A stretch of 64,000 nt of DNA, taken from positions 25,959,437 to 26,023,436 of the forward strand of contig NC_059500.1 in the NCBI RefSeq assembly GCF_018139145.2. The letters are read 5' to 3'. Within the stretch, counting starts at the first letter, position 1. Each line of letters begins with the position of its first letter. Shown in pieces: positions 1 to 12,856 of this stretch. The stretch comes from Gymnogyps californianus. Its lineage: Eukaryota; Chordata; Aves; Accipitriformes; Cathartidae. The translations under genes were made by a program, and so were the position numbers. The notes below the pieces were generated by a model, which ran no database searches, was not told the origin of the DNA, and was given only the letters and a program-made list of their open reading frames with translations.

Positions 1-3000
1 GAGCAAAAGCCCTTGAAGAAGTAGAAGGGCCAGTGGAAAAGAAGAGTTGATATAGGAAATGGCTAATTTGTGAAGCCTTGCTAGGTAGATAACACAGCTA
101 CAGGACTTTACCATGATGGAAATACTACAAGCGGTAGAAAGCAGACTTGACAGTTGTCTGTCAAAGATATGAGAAGGGAGTGCTTGAAACCATTATTGTT
201 TTTCTTTAGGAAAAGAGTAGCTGCTTGTCTCATGTTATGCTGTTTGTCTTCTTGCTCTTGTTTTCATTCTTCTCTCTCCTCACATGCTGTTTTGTTAAGG
301 ACATTTGATTCATCACCTGTCAGTGGAGACAAATAGTTCACTGAACACTCAGTCAGTTTCATGTAATTTCCCCAATTTCCTGGTAAGTTTTCCAACAGTA
401 TTTAATAATGATAAGTAGAAATTAAACCCAGCCCTTGTTGCTGCCAGTCAAGGGGCAGAGGTAACATACACAATGATCCTTTACTTAGGTTAATAAAGTT
501 TCTAAAGGCATAGTGCTGAATGAGACAAATACTTCTTTTGCATGTACATAGCTGGTATTTGTCAAAAAAAGACCTAGCAGAACATCCAAACAGCTAGTTA
601 AGGTAGCTCCTGGAACTGTACACAAACCCAGATCTTCTCTTTCCCAAACACTCATTCCCAAAGATTTGAAAACAGAATACAAAGTAAATCGCAGTGAAGT
701 TTCCAGTATGTTCTCCTAACAGTAGTCTGGCTTCTTTAATGGAAGGAATGGGATTAGTCAGCTTCTTTACATAGCTGTCACGGGCCTAGGACAAAAAGAT
801 AAATGCCAATTGGAGAAAATATAAGCTTAGTTAAATTGAAATGGAAGGAAAACTACAAAGATAAATGTTTGATCTGCTTTCTTTCATTGATTATTTTATT
901 TGTATATTACTTAATGAAGTACCCCAGATGATAGTATTAAAAGCAAGTTTACAGAATTTGCACATTCCATTGAAATGGAAATAATAATAATAAACTTTGT
1001 AGAACAGTGTGGTCATATACGGAATCATTTCTTCATGAACTTTTCTCTAAGGAAAATAGTTTGGCAATTAGATTTTAAAATAAAACCTCCAGTGACACAA
1101 GCAATGTTGTTTACTATGGAGCTCTCTGTCAATGAAAGTCTAAGGAAAGAAAATAGTCGTTGTAAAACTTGATTGAAATGGACCATTTTGGAAAGTCTAG
1201 ATTTAAAAATAAAGACTGCAACTTTCTGACTAAACACATTTGCAGGAGAGTTTCTAAGGTCTTCATACTGCAACATACAGGAGATGTGGTGCTATTCCCC
1301 TGAGCAGAGGAAATTAAGGCCTGTCAGCCTTATTAAGAAATGGCAAGATACGAGACATTTTTACTGCTATTGGATAAACTATTATATCATCACATTGAAT
1401 CCTGCATTCACTCTTGTGTTCTTTATATCAGGAAGGACAGGCCTGAACTAGAAGTGGTTCGTGGTTCTATTTTAGAACACATAGCACTTCATTTTTATTT
1501 GTCAAGATTTTTTTGCAGACAAGGCTTCATATTAATAACAGTATTTAAGTTTTCACTTCTAAGTCTGCTTCCATTTATTCATTAATAGGTAGTGTTTACA
1601 TCATCATATACTGTTTTGCCACATACTTTAGAGAAGACAAAGAAACAAGACCATCAATTAACAGAAATGAAAATAAGTGTAGCGATATGAAGTTACTTAC
1701 CAAGAAATGAACAAACAAAAAAACAAAGTAAGGCAGTTTTTATTTCACTGTGGAGGAGAAAATGGCTTGCCCACTAAAGTTGCATTGAAGGAGAAAATCA
1801 GATAGAGAGGTAAGAGAGTATGGTAAAATCAGAGGAAGTAGGACTATATATGTATTAAGTCTTGAGAAGTGTACACCCAAGTTGCCTAATTCAGTATTGA
1901 TGGAAACATCACAGAGTGAATAAAACAAAATCAAGCATCAAACACAAACATTGTGAAGAAATGTAAGGGTGGTCTTATTCTTACTGGAGAGGACCTGACT
2001 TTTTTTACGGCTCACTTCAGGTTTTCAAAATCACAAAGAGCGTTGATCCAGATAAACTTCTGGATCAAAGAAGAACATAAATTATAGAAGTCTGGGATGG
2101 GAAGAAAGCAAAGTATCTGTGTCCCAATCATATAATTTAAACTATGAGATCCTATATTAATAAGCTCGCTGTAGTCAAAAGGATTACTCATCTGAATAGG
2201 TGAGAATTCAAGAAAGTATCTAAATATGCTCAAACATAGTTCAAGTTGGCCTATTACGAACAGTCAAAGAACACAGCACATAATCCACAGGCTTTAAACT
2301 ATCTCAAAGCATCTTTAATGCAGCTTTTTACCTTTGGCTGCTCTTTGACCTGCCTTTCTAAGTGCATAGCTAGGATACAGTAGGAATCATTGCAAAGAGC
2401 GTTAGAGGAGGTCCTCTGAAAGCAGCCTTACATCCTAAACCTCAGGCCCTTTCTCCCAGCAAATCTTTTAAACTGTGTAATAAAGCAAGCGTAGATTTCT
2501 CTCAGAACATCTCACTTCTGCAACTGCATTTTTTCAGTGTATTCTAAAAACTATCCTCCTGTGTGGAGCACAAGAAGTGAAAAAATTAGTAGAAATAACA
2601 TTCATTAGCGCAATTCTGACCACAACCTCCAGTTCTCACCTCTCCACTGGTACTTTTGGCGTTTTGTCAACAGTTGGACTGCCACACAAAACAGAGTATC
2701 ACTGTTTATTAGGAGATTTGGATTGACAAGAGATAGTTTCAGGTTGGTTCCTATGCTCCTTATATTTTCCTTCACATGACTGTGGGATACCTCTTATCCT
2801 CAAGGAAGAAGACTTGGTGAATTTTTCCAACATTCAACAGTGCATTTCCAAAAGTCAAACTTGTTAAACAATATCAGTATGTAAGAGGAAAAAAAATGTG
2901 TGAGAAGTTTGTTTACATTCCTAGATGAGACTTTCCTAAATAGAATTAGTCTGAATGTTTTCAGATTAAATCACAGGGAAGGAACAAAACTTCTGTCTCT

Positions 3001-5559
3001 CTTAGTCTCCCTGTCTCTCCGCCACCCCCACCCCCCCCCATGTTCCACATCACAGGAAAGAAACAAAACGTGTATAAATATACATATATATATATGGGAG
3101 TTTTGTATCTCTTTTTTACACATATATGTATAACTTTCCCATACGAACTCATCATATCATCCCATGGCAGAAAGCTTCAGTTAATGGTGTTAGAGTCTTT
3201 CCTCTGCTCTCAGCCCTGAGGCGTTTTTCCTTCCAAGTATTTTGGCTTCCTAATGTTTTATTTAGATAACTCTGTTTTCCAAATCACTTTTTCCGGATAC
3301 CTTGACCCATAGTATGAATTTGATAAGTCTGTATTTTTTGAAACTTGGTCTAGCCAAGGTCTAAAACATGTCCAGTTAAGTATTTAACAACCTTTGATAG
3401 GTACTGTTTCAAAGATTTAATGACTATTATAGCAGCTATGTTCTAGAGATCCTTCTGATCAATTAAATAGTTCCTTATAAGCCCTGTAGGTTGTTTACTG
3501 AGGAAAGTATATATGCAGTTTTCTACTTGGTGCAGTTTTCTAAACTAGAAACTTACTATCTTTACATTCCTTGGCAATAAAATGTTAATTAAAATACATG
3601 TAAATTGAATGTAGCAATATTCAGCCTGTCAAAACAAACATTATACTATCCCAGTTGTGACCTTCTTTCATTCATATGCAGGGTAAAATATACCAGTCTT
3701 TTTTTTTTTTTTTTTTTTTTGTCCCTTCTCTGTAAACCATGCCTATCATCAGAACATTTCTCTTCTTGCAGCCTCTCTCTTGTCTTTGTTTGTGGGTAGG
3801 AGCATGCTGGGAGATGGCACCTTCTCCCTGCCCCATCGATGCACCAACAAGCACGGCTTTTCCAAGGCTGAATCCAAACTCCTGGGCACCAAAACATTCT
3901 GAGTGTGGCACTGCCTCAATTCACCTCAAAAGCCATCTTGTGAGCAGCTTTTTGATAAGTAGTCAGAACTGGGTATATATGTGGAAAGTTTAATTTCTTT
4001 CAAGGTTTTTGGAAGCATAAGACAAATCCCTAGTCTGCTATGTTTACAAAAATCTTTTATATTATCACTTCTTTTTTTTTTTACTAATAATTTTATTGTT
4101 ATTATTCCATTTTCCACATGAAAAATGACACAGGTCATCTAGTATTGGAAAATTTCTGAGAAAGGAAAAATAGTGATTATATATGGAACTGACTGTTCCG
4201 TTTTTCCTAGTGAAAACTTCTTACATGGAAGGAGACTAACCCAAAAAATTTCTTCAAAGATTTGTACTAAGCTTTAGGTCAGCATATTTTTTCTCTCAGG
4301 AAAATTAAAGTAATCACTTAATCAGTCACTCTGCAATCTCTATTATGAACAACTTTATTATGTGCTTGCCTTCACTGATTATTTAAGGTCAAATACAGTT
4401 CTGTGCATTTACTAATACCACATATGAGTGCTTGGAGTTCATAAGTATTACTTATCCTTATCATGCTGCAGTTAGATCAGTGAATCTATTGATTTTAACA
4501 TTACCAGAACTGGGCAGTGTTTTTTTATGAAACTGAAAGAAATGAGTAATTGGCTCATTTAAGGATATATAGTCCCTTGTATTTTCTAACTGTTGCTATG
4601 TCAGCAAATTTTATGATGGAATTTCTAAAAAAATTCCTTCGCTATTCCATTAGCCTTTTTATGGTGGTGCTTTCTCAAATCTAATCTAAATTTGGTCCTG
4701 TGACCATTTTAACATGAGGTTTTAAACGTGGAAAGCATTAAGATTTATCACGTTATCTATAAGAGGCATTTTCAAACTATCCATTCAAATAAATCCATCT
4801 ACAATGGAAGAGATTCAAAATTTCCATACGTGTGTCCCCCTCACTGACTATAAATGGGAGATCTCACTTTTACACTACGCTGCAGTTATGTTATCAAGTC
4901 CTCAATAGAGACAAAAAAGACTTTACAACATCAACAGCTGATTTTTCAGGGAAAATGGCATCTGCTACAATATAAAGAAATAGATAATTCAATTAATGCT
5001 TTTAAAAGATGGTGTAAAAGGGATTTTGTCTTTTTACCACAACTTTTTCAACACACCTGACCCCATTCTAATGTCAGACATTTTAAAGTTTTTTTCTTTT
5101 TGCTCTATCTCTATTTAAATTATCACAGGACTCAATTCCATTGTGCATACTCCTTGGCTACCTGGTGGACCCTGGAAAAGTTATCTGTGAAATCTGTGAC
5201 ATATTGAACATTTTATTATGATCTCTGTCGTTTTAGATTGCATTGTCTTCAAATTTTCCATCTTATAGTCTGGTTTCTATTAAATAGCAGTGACAGCCTC
5301 TTCTTGTAAGACCACCAGTCAATTTTCAGTTTCTAGCACCATAGGATTCAGTTTTGTTGAACAAGAGGTTCACGCCTCCCAGGTCCATTCAGCCAGAGAT
5401 GGATGAAAAGGAGTAACATTTTACCTTAGGATGGTGAGTTAGCTCTTTCTCAGAGAGTTGGGAGAATATTAATTTCCTCGTACAAGAAATTTTGAGACCT
5501 TATGTGATATACAAAGTATATCTCTGCTGACTCACAATGAAGAAAGATTAATTAAATTT
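1..5559. other. AT-rich noncoding stretch, no gene seen
   Basis: No reading frame here exceeds about 85 codons, and none shows a recognisable domain, coherent codon use or flanking splice signals that would support an exon. The stretch contains simple repeats: a C-rich tract near 3023-3039, alternating TA/CA near 3078-3096 and a 22-base T run at 3699-3720. The lysine- or phenylalanine-rich reading frames around 3605-3911 are by-products of that T run. I see no CpG island, tRNA, rRNA or recognisable snRNA. It is best read as intergenic or intronic bird DNA. Old, highly diverged repeats could be present below what can be recognised by eye. Confidence 0.6.
3699..3720. repeat. Poly-T run (22 bases)
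   Basis: An uninterrupted run of about 22 T residues. No retroposed gene copy or SINE body could be recognised on either side, so I treat it as a homopolymer microsatellite rather than a retroposon tail. Confidence 0.9.
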
Positions 5560-5640
5560 GTTTTAGAGCAGATGCGGAGAAGGGCTACTAGGATTTTTGA
5601 GGGAGAGAAAAATCCTTTGTATGAGAAGAATTTGACTTTC
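5560..5640 (+). mobile_element. Ancient CR1 LINE relic, end of reverse-transcriptase ORF
   Basis: Read on the plus strand from 5563, this stretch encodes LEQMRRRATRIFEG, followed after a few residues by PLYEKNL. This matches the conserved CR1 ORF2 motif downstream of the reverse-transcriptase core, which in the younger copy at 13.5 kb reads [14 protein letters not shown] then LSYEERLREL. Only about 80 bases are recognisable and no CR1 3' tail is visible, so it is an old internal fragment whose borders have eroded. Direct translation supports the call; the CR1 subfamily cannot be assigned. Confidence 0.6.
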
Positions 5641-7844
5641 ACAGTCTAGCCATATAAAGGCATGATCTGAGTTCTGCCTAGCAATGAATCTCCACAAATA
5701 TACAAATATTCTGCAGAAATGAATCTGTGAGCTGGTATAAGAATGGATGCATGGGATGGATATTAAGAAAAAAATCTTGTTATCAGAGGATTTAAATTTC
5801 AAAGAAACTTGCCTCCATACATAATTTAGCTAGTATCTAACAGAAATCTAGTTAATTTTAAAATGAAGCTTAAGAAATATTGTAAAAGGTATTTCCATTT
5901 CCTTGATTCATGGCAAGGAACAGAACATACTGAAGCTTCAGGTCTCATCTTCTCAAGACATTTATGTCCCTTGCTCTGCTAAAACAGGAACTTTGATTGG
6001 CTGATCATGCTTTTTAGGATATTTGTTAACCCATGTTAAAGTCCTAACGTGGAAAAGACTGTTGTAATGTTAACATATGACAGTTCTGTTCATACATATG
6101 TTAAAAAGTAATAAAAACCCCCACACTTTTTATCTGCAATTGTCCCTTATATTTTTTCACAAACTAAATACAAGATCAGTTCAGAGAATTTGTTTTGCTT
6201 TTAAAACTACAGCATGATACACGTAGAAAATGCTAGGAAAAGCAAAATCTGAGCTTTTGCATCACGATATGTGTGGCCATAGCAACAGCATACAACAGCT
6301 GCCATACTTAGCACCTAAGATTGGCGGTGGATTGGTCACCCGAGAGAGATGAAGTGAGAAAAGGAGGTGCAATTCAAGATGGAGGATGGCCAATGTAGTG
6401 CCCTCTCCTGTGATGGTTGCTTTCCTTTGATAATATTTTGGGATGACAGGAGGAGTAATGATTTCAACATGTATTCTCTGTCTTGAAATGTGTTGAAATC
6501 CATATCCTCACAGAGACATCACGGCAAAAACATCTTAGGAGTGTTTCTTCACTGAATGTCTAAGGACTCTGTAAGCTTTAAAAATTCCACAGGCTAATGA
6601 AACAAACAGCAACTGCCTTCAGGGCATTTTCTTTTTCTAATGCTCTCCAATAGAGACAGGTCACTCACTTAGATATGTTGTTTCCTTTTTGCTTTCAAAC
6701 AATGAACTACACGTTCAGAAACTGTATATTCCTCCAGTGGTATATTCTTCTTTTCTGTGCTCATAACCAGTTACTAAGTGTATGTCATCTCTGTGCATGT
6801 GTGTGCACATAGGTGTGTAATTTGTACAATAGGATATTTGCATATAATTACAGTAGTCAATTACCTTTCACATAATACGTTACGGAGAGACATCTGGGCA
6901 ATCGTGAATATTCTTTTTGTTACATTTTTGTTTATTAGGCACACAGAAATAGTATTGCTAATTTCAATGTAAGCAAGTGCTTGTCATAGAATAATAACCT
7001 TGCAAACAAAGCTGAACACTACGTGGAACGGGCATATTCAAAGAATAAAACAGAAAAAGAATAAAGACCAAAAATTAAGAAGTGGAAATGAAGGAAAATG
7101 TACTTATGTGGTAAGAAAACAATCTGACATGATAATAAAAAAATCAGAATAAATTCTAATTCCTATTACACCCAGGCAACTAAAGTTGTTCTGAAAGTCA
7201 ATTCTCTGTAAAACTGTTAAGGTTGGACTGGTGGTTGGACAAAGTATAGATTATGGGACAGATTCATATGGACTTTGCTCCACTGAAGTCAGCAGAATAT
7301 CATCTGGCCTAGTGGAGGGAACATGATATTCAAAACTGGTTGGAAACCAGTTGTAGTGCTAAAACAAAAAGATTTTAAAGTGTTCTTTTTTTTATAATTT
7401 ATAAAAGTGTCACGTATTTTATTTAGGCTAGTAATCCCATACTTTGCTGTTGTTTCTATACTGGGATTGTGATAGAGATTTGCTGCCAGGTCAACAGTTA
7501 AAGGGGAAAGTGTTATTTAACACAAGGATTTTGTTTATTGATATTCCTCTTAACAAGTCTGGGGGATGTTTTTTTTTACTTAATTTAGTTTCTTGCAGAG
7601 CAGCTTCTTTTAATGAACATGAAAAAGTCAGGCATACTGTCTTCTCTCACAAATACTGTGAAAACTTGTGATTTAGTGATTTATTGTGAATGGATTTCCC
7701 TAAAGAAACATTAAAATTGATTAAATTTATCAGATGGAGTCTCTTGCTTTGTTTATTATAGTTATTTATGTATTCTATATAAGTATTCATATCAGTAAGT
7801 AAGGAGGGAAAAAGCAAAGTTCATGCGTTTTTCTAAGTTAAAGA

Positions 7845-7882
7845 CCATATATATACACGTACATACATATATATATATATAT
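7845..7882. repeat. TA/CA dinucleotide microsatellite
   Basis: Alternating purine-pyrimidine sequence: a CATATATA block, then CACGTACATACA, then about ten TA units. It explains the tyrosine/isoleucine/histidine-rich frame that overlaps it. Confidence 0.85.
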
Positions 7883-8160
7883 AAGGAATTTAAAAGAAAT
7901 TTAAAAGGTAATGAAACTGTAAGGAGGGGGAAAATCACACGTAGACCTGGATTTCAGAAAGTGTTGAGCCTCACCACTGTAACTGAGGTCAATGGAAACT
8001 ATGAATTTGGGATATACATAGAACAGCTTTTACCATTTTATTTGCAGCTATTTGGAAGGCTCTAGTGTACATCATATCTGTATGCTGTCAAATAGCAAAT
8101 TTATAACAGGATCACTGTGAGAGTGTGTGTGTCTTCGAGAGTGTATGTGTGGATGGAGGA

Positions 8161-8183
8161 GGGAGACGGGGAGGGAGACAGGG
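8161..8183 (+). other. G-quadruplex-type motif
   Basis: Four runs of three or more G (8161-8163, 8168-8171, 8173-8175, 8181-8183) are separated by loops of 4, 1 and 5 bases. This fits the usual G3+N1-7 quadruplex pattern on the plus strand. It lies about 30 bases downstream of a short GT repeat (8121-8131) inside a purine-rich patch. Structure formation is inferred from pattern only. Confidence 0.55.
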
Positions 8184-8842
8184 AGGAATCAGAAATATTT
8201 CAGTGTCTGTGGGCATGTAGCTTCACTTTTTTATGTAGCTGTATTCATTTCAGTGCTTTATTATGACATATCATACATCAACATTACAAGCTGGCAAGCA
8301 GAGATAAATAGTGGTAAAGCTCTTTTTATGCTATTTTGTGCTGCTGAATACTTTGGAATCTCATTTTTGACAGCTTAAGGCTGAAGCATCATATATTCCC
8401 AACAACTTTATTTAAATACACAGATGAATGGTACAGAGCACTCTTAAAAATGAAAGCATCTCATCATCAACATCCACACGTATCCACACACACGCACTCA
8501 TACAAACAGAGTGTATCAAAATGAATTAAACTCACCAGCTTTCCCTTCAGTTCTGTCTTTTATTGGAAAGGATAATGGCTCCTTCTCCTCACAGAGAACA
8601 TCAAAGAAGCAGCTAGGGGAAAAAGCAGTAACTATGGGCTGATTTAATAGGCTAATATTGTCTGGAAAATATTTATTTCTGAGGGTTTTGTTTACTTTGT
8701 TTGCAAGTTTCTAAGCTTCAACATACCTTTTTTTTCTTGCTTTGTATTTAAATACAATAAACCAAACAAGCAGAGTTAGCACTTTTCTTTTGGTCTGAAA
8801 GTACAATATTATAATAGTAGAAGTAAGAGCAATCATAATCGA

Positions 8843-8888
<46 letters not shown>
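8843..8888. repeat. ATA/TAT trinucleotide microsatellite, about 15 units
   Basis: A perfect run of about 45 bases of ATA units. Read on the opposite strand it gives the poly-tyrosine stretch of a spurious 76-codon frame. Such a long uninterrupted run is probably polymorphic in length. Confidence 0.95.
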
Positions 8889-9834
8889 GAGGTGCAGGCA
8901 GCATCCTGTCATCCTCAGACCAGCCAGAAATGCCTTGAAGTACAGGAAAAATAGATGCAGCAATTTCGAATGCAGCAACAGAGAATTAATACAGAATATG
9001 GCCTGTCTGGATTTACTTCAGATCAATGTAAAAAGTGAATTCTGTACATGAAGACTCAGTTCCGATCAGACAATTGTTTACCCTGCAGAAAAGGGAGCTT
9101 TTATGCCCCCCACTATCTCCTCCCATTAACACCAGTCAGTGTAATTTACGTTCTGGTGAAATTGCCACATGCGCACATCTGCCTAGTCAGAGAAAAGCTG
9201 CTCCAGTAAGAGAAAGACCTTTTCATAAGTCCTTTTGCCTATAAAAATGCTGGTCTAATCCACCATTGAAAATCTTGGATTTTTACTGTAATGCATATGT
9301 CATTCTCTGTGTAATTAAATCTTTCTCTAGGAGACATAACCTGCATGTGCTCCTATGTGAATGCCCTCTGCTAATATCACAGCTGTGACAGCACTACTTC
9401 TTTCTTACCGGGAGAAGTGAGTCCCTAAAAACAGAAAAACTGGGCAAATTGAGACTTTGCAAAATGAACCTAAGACTGCAGAAATTGCCTACAAAACTAC
9501 TGAGTACTCTGGTTATACATGATATAAATAAGATATGTCACATACACCCTGGTCTGTGACATCTCTCAGAAGGTCTAGTGACACTCAGAGACGTTTAGGA
9601 AGGCCTTGGTTAACCTTCCAGCAAATACACATGAAACCAGCTTTCCAGAGAATCTAGTGGTTTTTGTGAAAAGGCTTCATTTTACTAATTTGTTTAAAAA
9701 GGAAAAAAATGGAAATAAGTATTTTCACTGAAAATCAATTGCCTTGATTATACCAAAATTTTCCATTAAACAAATTTTCCAAATAAGAAAAATACAGCTG
9801 AAAATGCATAAATGCAATTTTACATGGCAAAGTC

Positions 9835-9865
9835 GGGGCGGGGCAGGGGGGGGGAGAGGGGGAGG
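9835..9865 (+). other. G-rich tract with GC-box sequence and G-quadruplex pattern
   Basis: G runs at 9835-9838, 9840-9843, 9846-9854 and 9858-9862 have loops of 1, 2 and 3 bases. The left half contains GGGGCGGGG, the core recognised by Sp1-family factors. The surroundings are AT-rich, so this is a sharp local base-composition anomaly. No transcription start or CpG island can be assigned. Confidence 0.55.
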
Positions 9866-12284
9866 AATTCACAGTCCTTTGACTGAAAAAGGCAAAAGCC
9901 TCCCTTCTTCCCAATTAAAACCACAGGAGAATATTAAAAATAGGTGAAATGCACTAATGGAACTAAAAAAATAAAATTTTCCCGTTTGTCTTTCCTAGAT
10001 GTCTGAGGCTGAAGCTGGGAGGGGTCAATGAGGGAAACAATTTGCCTGTGGCACCTTTCAGGGCTGTGAAAGTCACTTTCGCAGCTTCTTCATTGAGCTC
10101 ATCATGGTAGAAAGTTACTCCCAAAATAAAGTGACCATTTTATGAGCTTCCTAATGCATAAGGCTGGGTCAAAGCTCTCTAACTAATAGCACTTCATTTG
10201 TAAAACAATGTGAAGGTACATATAAAAAGGAGTGATGGTTGTATTATTTTACAATACCTTGTAATAGCCTACAACGTGTTAGAAAATTATTTCTCTCAAG
10301 AAATTAGATTAAGAGTAATAAAGAATCAGATTCTTACTAAGAGTCGATAATCAAGCAGTCTTTGCTTAATAGTCAAGGACAATAGAAATACCTTTATTTC
10401 TACTGAGTGGTTATGCACTTCTATTTTCAGTCTTTGGGATTACTTTTGTGATTGACCCTGTGCTAAATTATTTGGATAAAATCTGATAATAATGACGGGG
10501 AAATTATATAAAAGAGTCATCTAGTTCTATGCTAATGAATAACTCTGCTTCACTGAGGAAAAACTGTGAGATTTCAACACCATTGATTCCCTCTAAATAC
10601 AAAATAACTTAGTACAAGATACTGCATGTTTTACAGGGTTTGTATTTTTGTGGCATTCTGAAATAAAGTGCTTAGTAACTAGACTCATTAATGCTAATGG
10701 TAAATCAGTGAGATTAAATATTTCTATAAATCATTTTATTAATAAAACAGAGGACTCATTAAAGAACTATTGAACTGTTAAGCTGCAATATTTCAGTATC
10801 AGCATTTTATAAACATTTCAATTAGCACAGGTTGACAACATAGAAGGGGAGGCGTAAAACAGTCTAGCCACTGTGTAGGGGACAGACTGCCAGCTCAGCT
10901 TGTTGAGAAATAAAGGATAATGTTTCAGTGGGATCATAACTGCATAGCAAATTGAACATTTTTAAAAATAAATATATAAACCATCTCTAACTTGTGCCTT
11001 TCAAGGACCTTCTGAAGGACTGTGTGCTACTACTGTTCACTATATCATTTTACTATTATCCTTAGAAGGATGACTGCCAACCTGAAAGGAATTTGAACAG
11101 CTGAGGACAAAGAAGTGCATACTTAAACACCAAAAGAATAATGATAGCTTAAGAGAACAAAGTCAAGAATAAAGTGCCCTCAGTAGAATGTTTAACATAT
11201 GTAAGTAGTGAAAAATGATAGCTAGAATTCTGCACTTCAAATGTGCTACAACAGATCTGAAAGCAGAAAATAACCACAGAGCAAGTGTTGGGAGAATGTC
11301 AGACAATATAGTGTCCTGATTCTTTTGAAATTCTTTATGTCAGGCCGTTACTTAGCTCTTTTTCCGATAATTGTCATGTATGTGCTGTGGGGAAAAAAAT
11401 AGACACCTGCGTGAGGTACTAAATAAAGGGAAAAAAAAATCAGCTGGGTAATTCGATTTCACCCTCAAGGTGTTCTCTATTCTCTACTTCTGAATGATAC
11501 TAATGTGAAAAGGAGCTGATGTTGGCTAAAGTAAGGAAGACAGAGAATTCAAAGTCTGGGATTCCTCCACCAGAGGAAGAAAATAGTTCCATTCTAGTCT
11601 CCAGTTTCTTAAATTATAGTTGATGGAGGGAAAAAGAGCTTTTTATTTTGAGCTTAGTGTATCAAGAAAATAATGCAAGATATTATCTTATTCTCTTCAG
11701 AGTTCTGAAATGTGTATTATTATCTAGCAGGAGCAGGACCTTCTTTTTCATCCCATTTTGTTGGCATTGCCATGAACCTATTTCTCTCAATGTCAGTAGA
11801 CTTTCAACCCATGAGGCCAAATCCATCTTTCACGTAAGTAGTGTAATTCTCTGAAGTTAAAAGAACAGCAAAAAGTTACTTAAAAGTATAAGTGAATCTG
11901 GTATAAACATATCATCAGTGTAACTTTTCCAAAGCTCTTTTGTCCATCAGCTGAGGCACTCAGTGGAAGGGCAGGTTGTTCCCTGATACGGTAATCTCTC
12001 ACTGTCAGTTCTCATTGTGGGATCATGAAGGGAACATGATCTCTCTCTTAACTGGCAAGATATTATTAATGCTTAAGTAGCACAAGGGTTACTGAGACTT
12101 GATTTTTTTTTTTTAATTAGCTCAACAATATATTTTATTCACATAGATAACTGCCTTCAAATTCCATGAACTTTAAAATCTCATATACTTGTATGATTAG
12201 AAAATGATATGCTAAAGCACTTTCAAAATTAAACAGTCAGGAAGAATCTTTTATTTAGAAGCGTTATAAAAGCAGGTAATTGAT

Positions 12285-12856
12285 TGTAGTGGTTTAACTC
12301 CAGACGGCAACTAAGCACCATGCAGCTGCTTGTTCACGCCCCCCCACCCAGTGGGATGGGGGAGCGAATCGAAAAAAAAACCTCGTGGGTTGAGATAAAG
12401 ACAGTTTAATAGGACAGAAAGGAATGAAAAATAATGATAACAATAATATGACAATAATAATACTAAAAGAATTAGAATATACAAAACAAGTGATGCACAA
12501 TGCACTTACCACTCGTTGACTGATGCCCAGTTAGTTCACGAGCAGCAATCCACCCCTCCCAGCCAACTCCCCCCAGTTTATATACTGAGAATGATGTCAT
12601 ATGGTATGGAATATCCCTTTGGCCAGTTTGGGTCAGCTGTCCTGGCTGTGTTGCCTCCAAACTTCTCGTGCCCCTCCAGCCTTCTTGCTGGCTGGGCATG
12701 AGAAGCTGAAAAATCCTTCACTTACTATAAACACTACTTAGCAGCAACTAAAAACATCAGTGTGTTATCAACATTATTCTCAAACTAAATCCAAAACATA
12801 ACACTATACCAGCTACTAGGAAGAAAATTAACTCTATCCCAGCAGAAACCGAGACA
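12285..12856 (-). mobile_element. Solo LTR 1 of an avian endogenous retrovirus (ERVL-like)
   Basis: On the minus strand the element opens with TGTCTCGGTTTCTGCTGGGA and closes with GGAGTTAAACCACTACA, so it has TG...CA-type retroviral ends. It is flanked by a perfect 5-bp target-site duplication TTGAT (12280-12284 and 12857-12861). A 5-bp duplication is typical of class III (ERVL-type) elements, so the class is inferred from that. Inside, in minus-strand order, are a CRE-like TGACATCA (12592-12599), a TATA box TATATAAA (12577-12584), an AAT-rich low-complexity block (about 12430-12475) and an ATTAAA poly(A) signal (12405-12410). There is no internal gag/pol/env, so it is a solo LTR left by LTR-LTR recombination. 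It is one of five related copies in the window and closest to those at 15.3 and 48.5 kb. Confidence 0.88.
12577..12599 (-). promoter_or_regulatory. LTR 1 promoter block: CRE-like octamer and TATA box
   Basis: On the minus strand TGACATCA (12592-12599) stands 7 bases upstream of TATATAAA (12577-12584). The same arrangement occurs at matching positions in the 15.3- and 48.5-kb LTRs, which marks it as the U3 core promoter. Present-day activity is unknown. Confidence 0.55.

Larger units (their letters stand above)
5641..12284. other. AT-rich noncoding stretch, no gene seen
   Basis: No reading frame exceeds 85 codons and no conserved protein domain is visible. The stretch holds alternating TA/CA sequence (7845-7882), two G-rich tracts (8161-8183 and 9835-9865) and an ATA microsatellite (8843-8888). 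The region around 10630-10830 is free of recognisable repeats and rich in homeodomain-type TAAT cores. A short CA-rich patch lies near 8472-8500. No RNA gene, CpG island or promoter could be supported. Confidence 0.55.

Noticed and set aside
3605..3993. Overlapping frames on both strands with poly-F or poly-K
   Set aside because: They are created by the 22-base T run; no domain or conservation signal is seen.
8748..8978. 76-codon minus-strand frame with poly-tyrosine
   Set aside because: It is the ATA microsatellite read in one frame.
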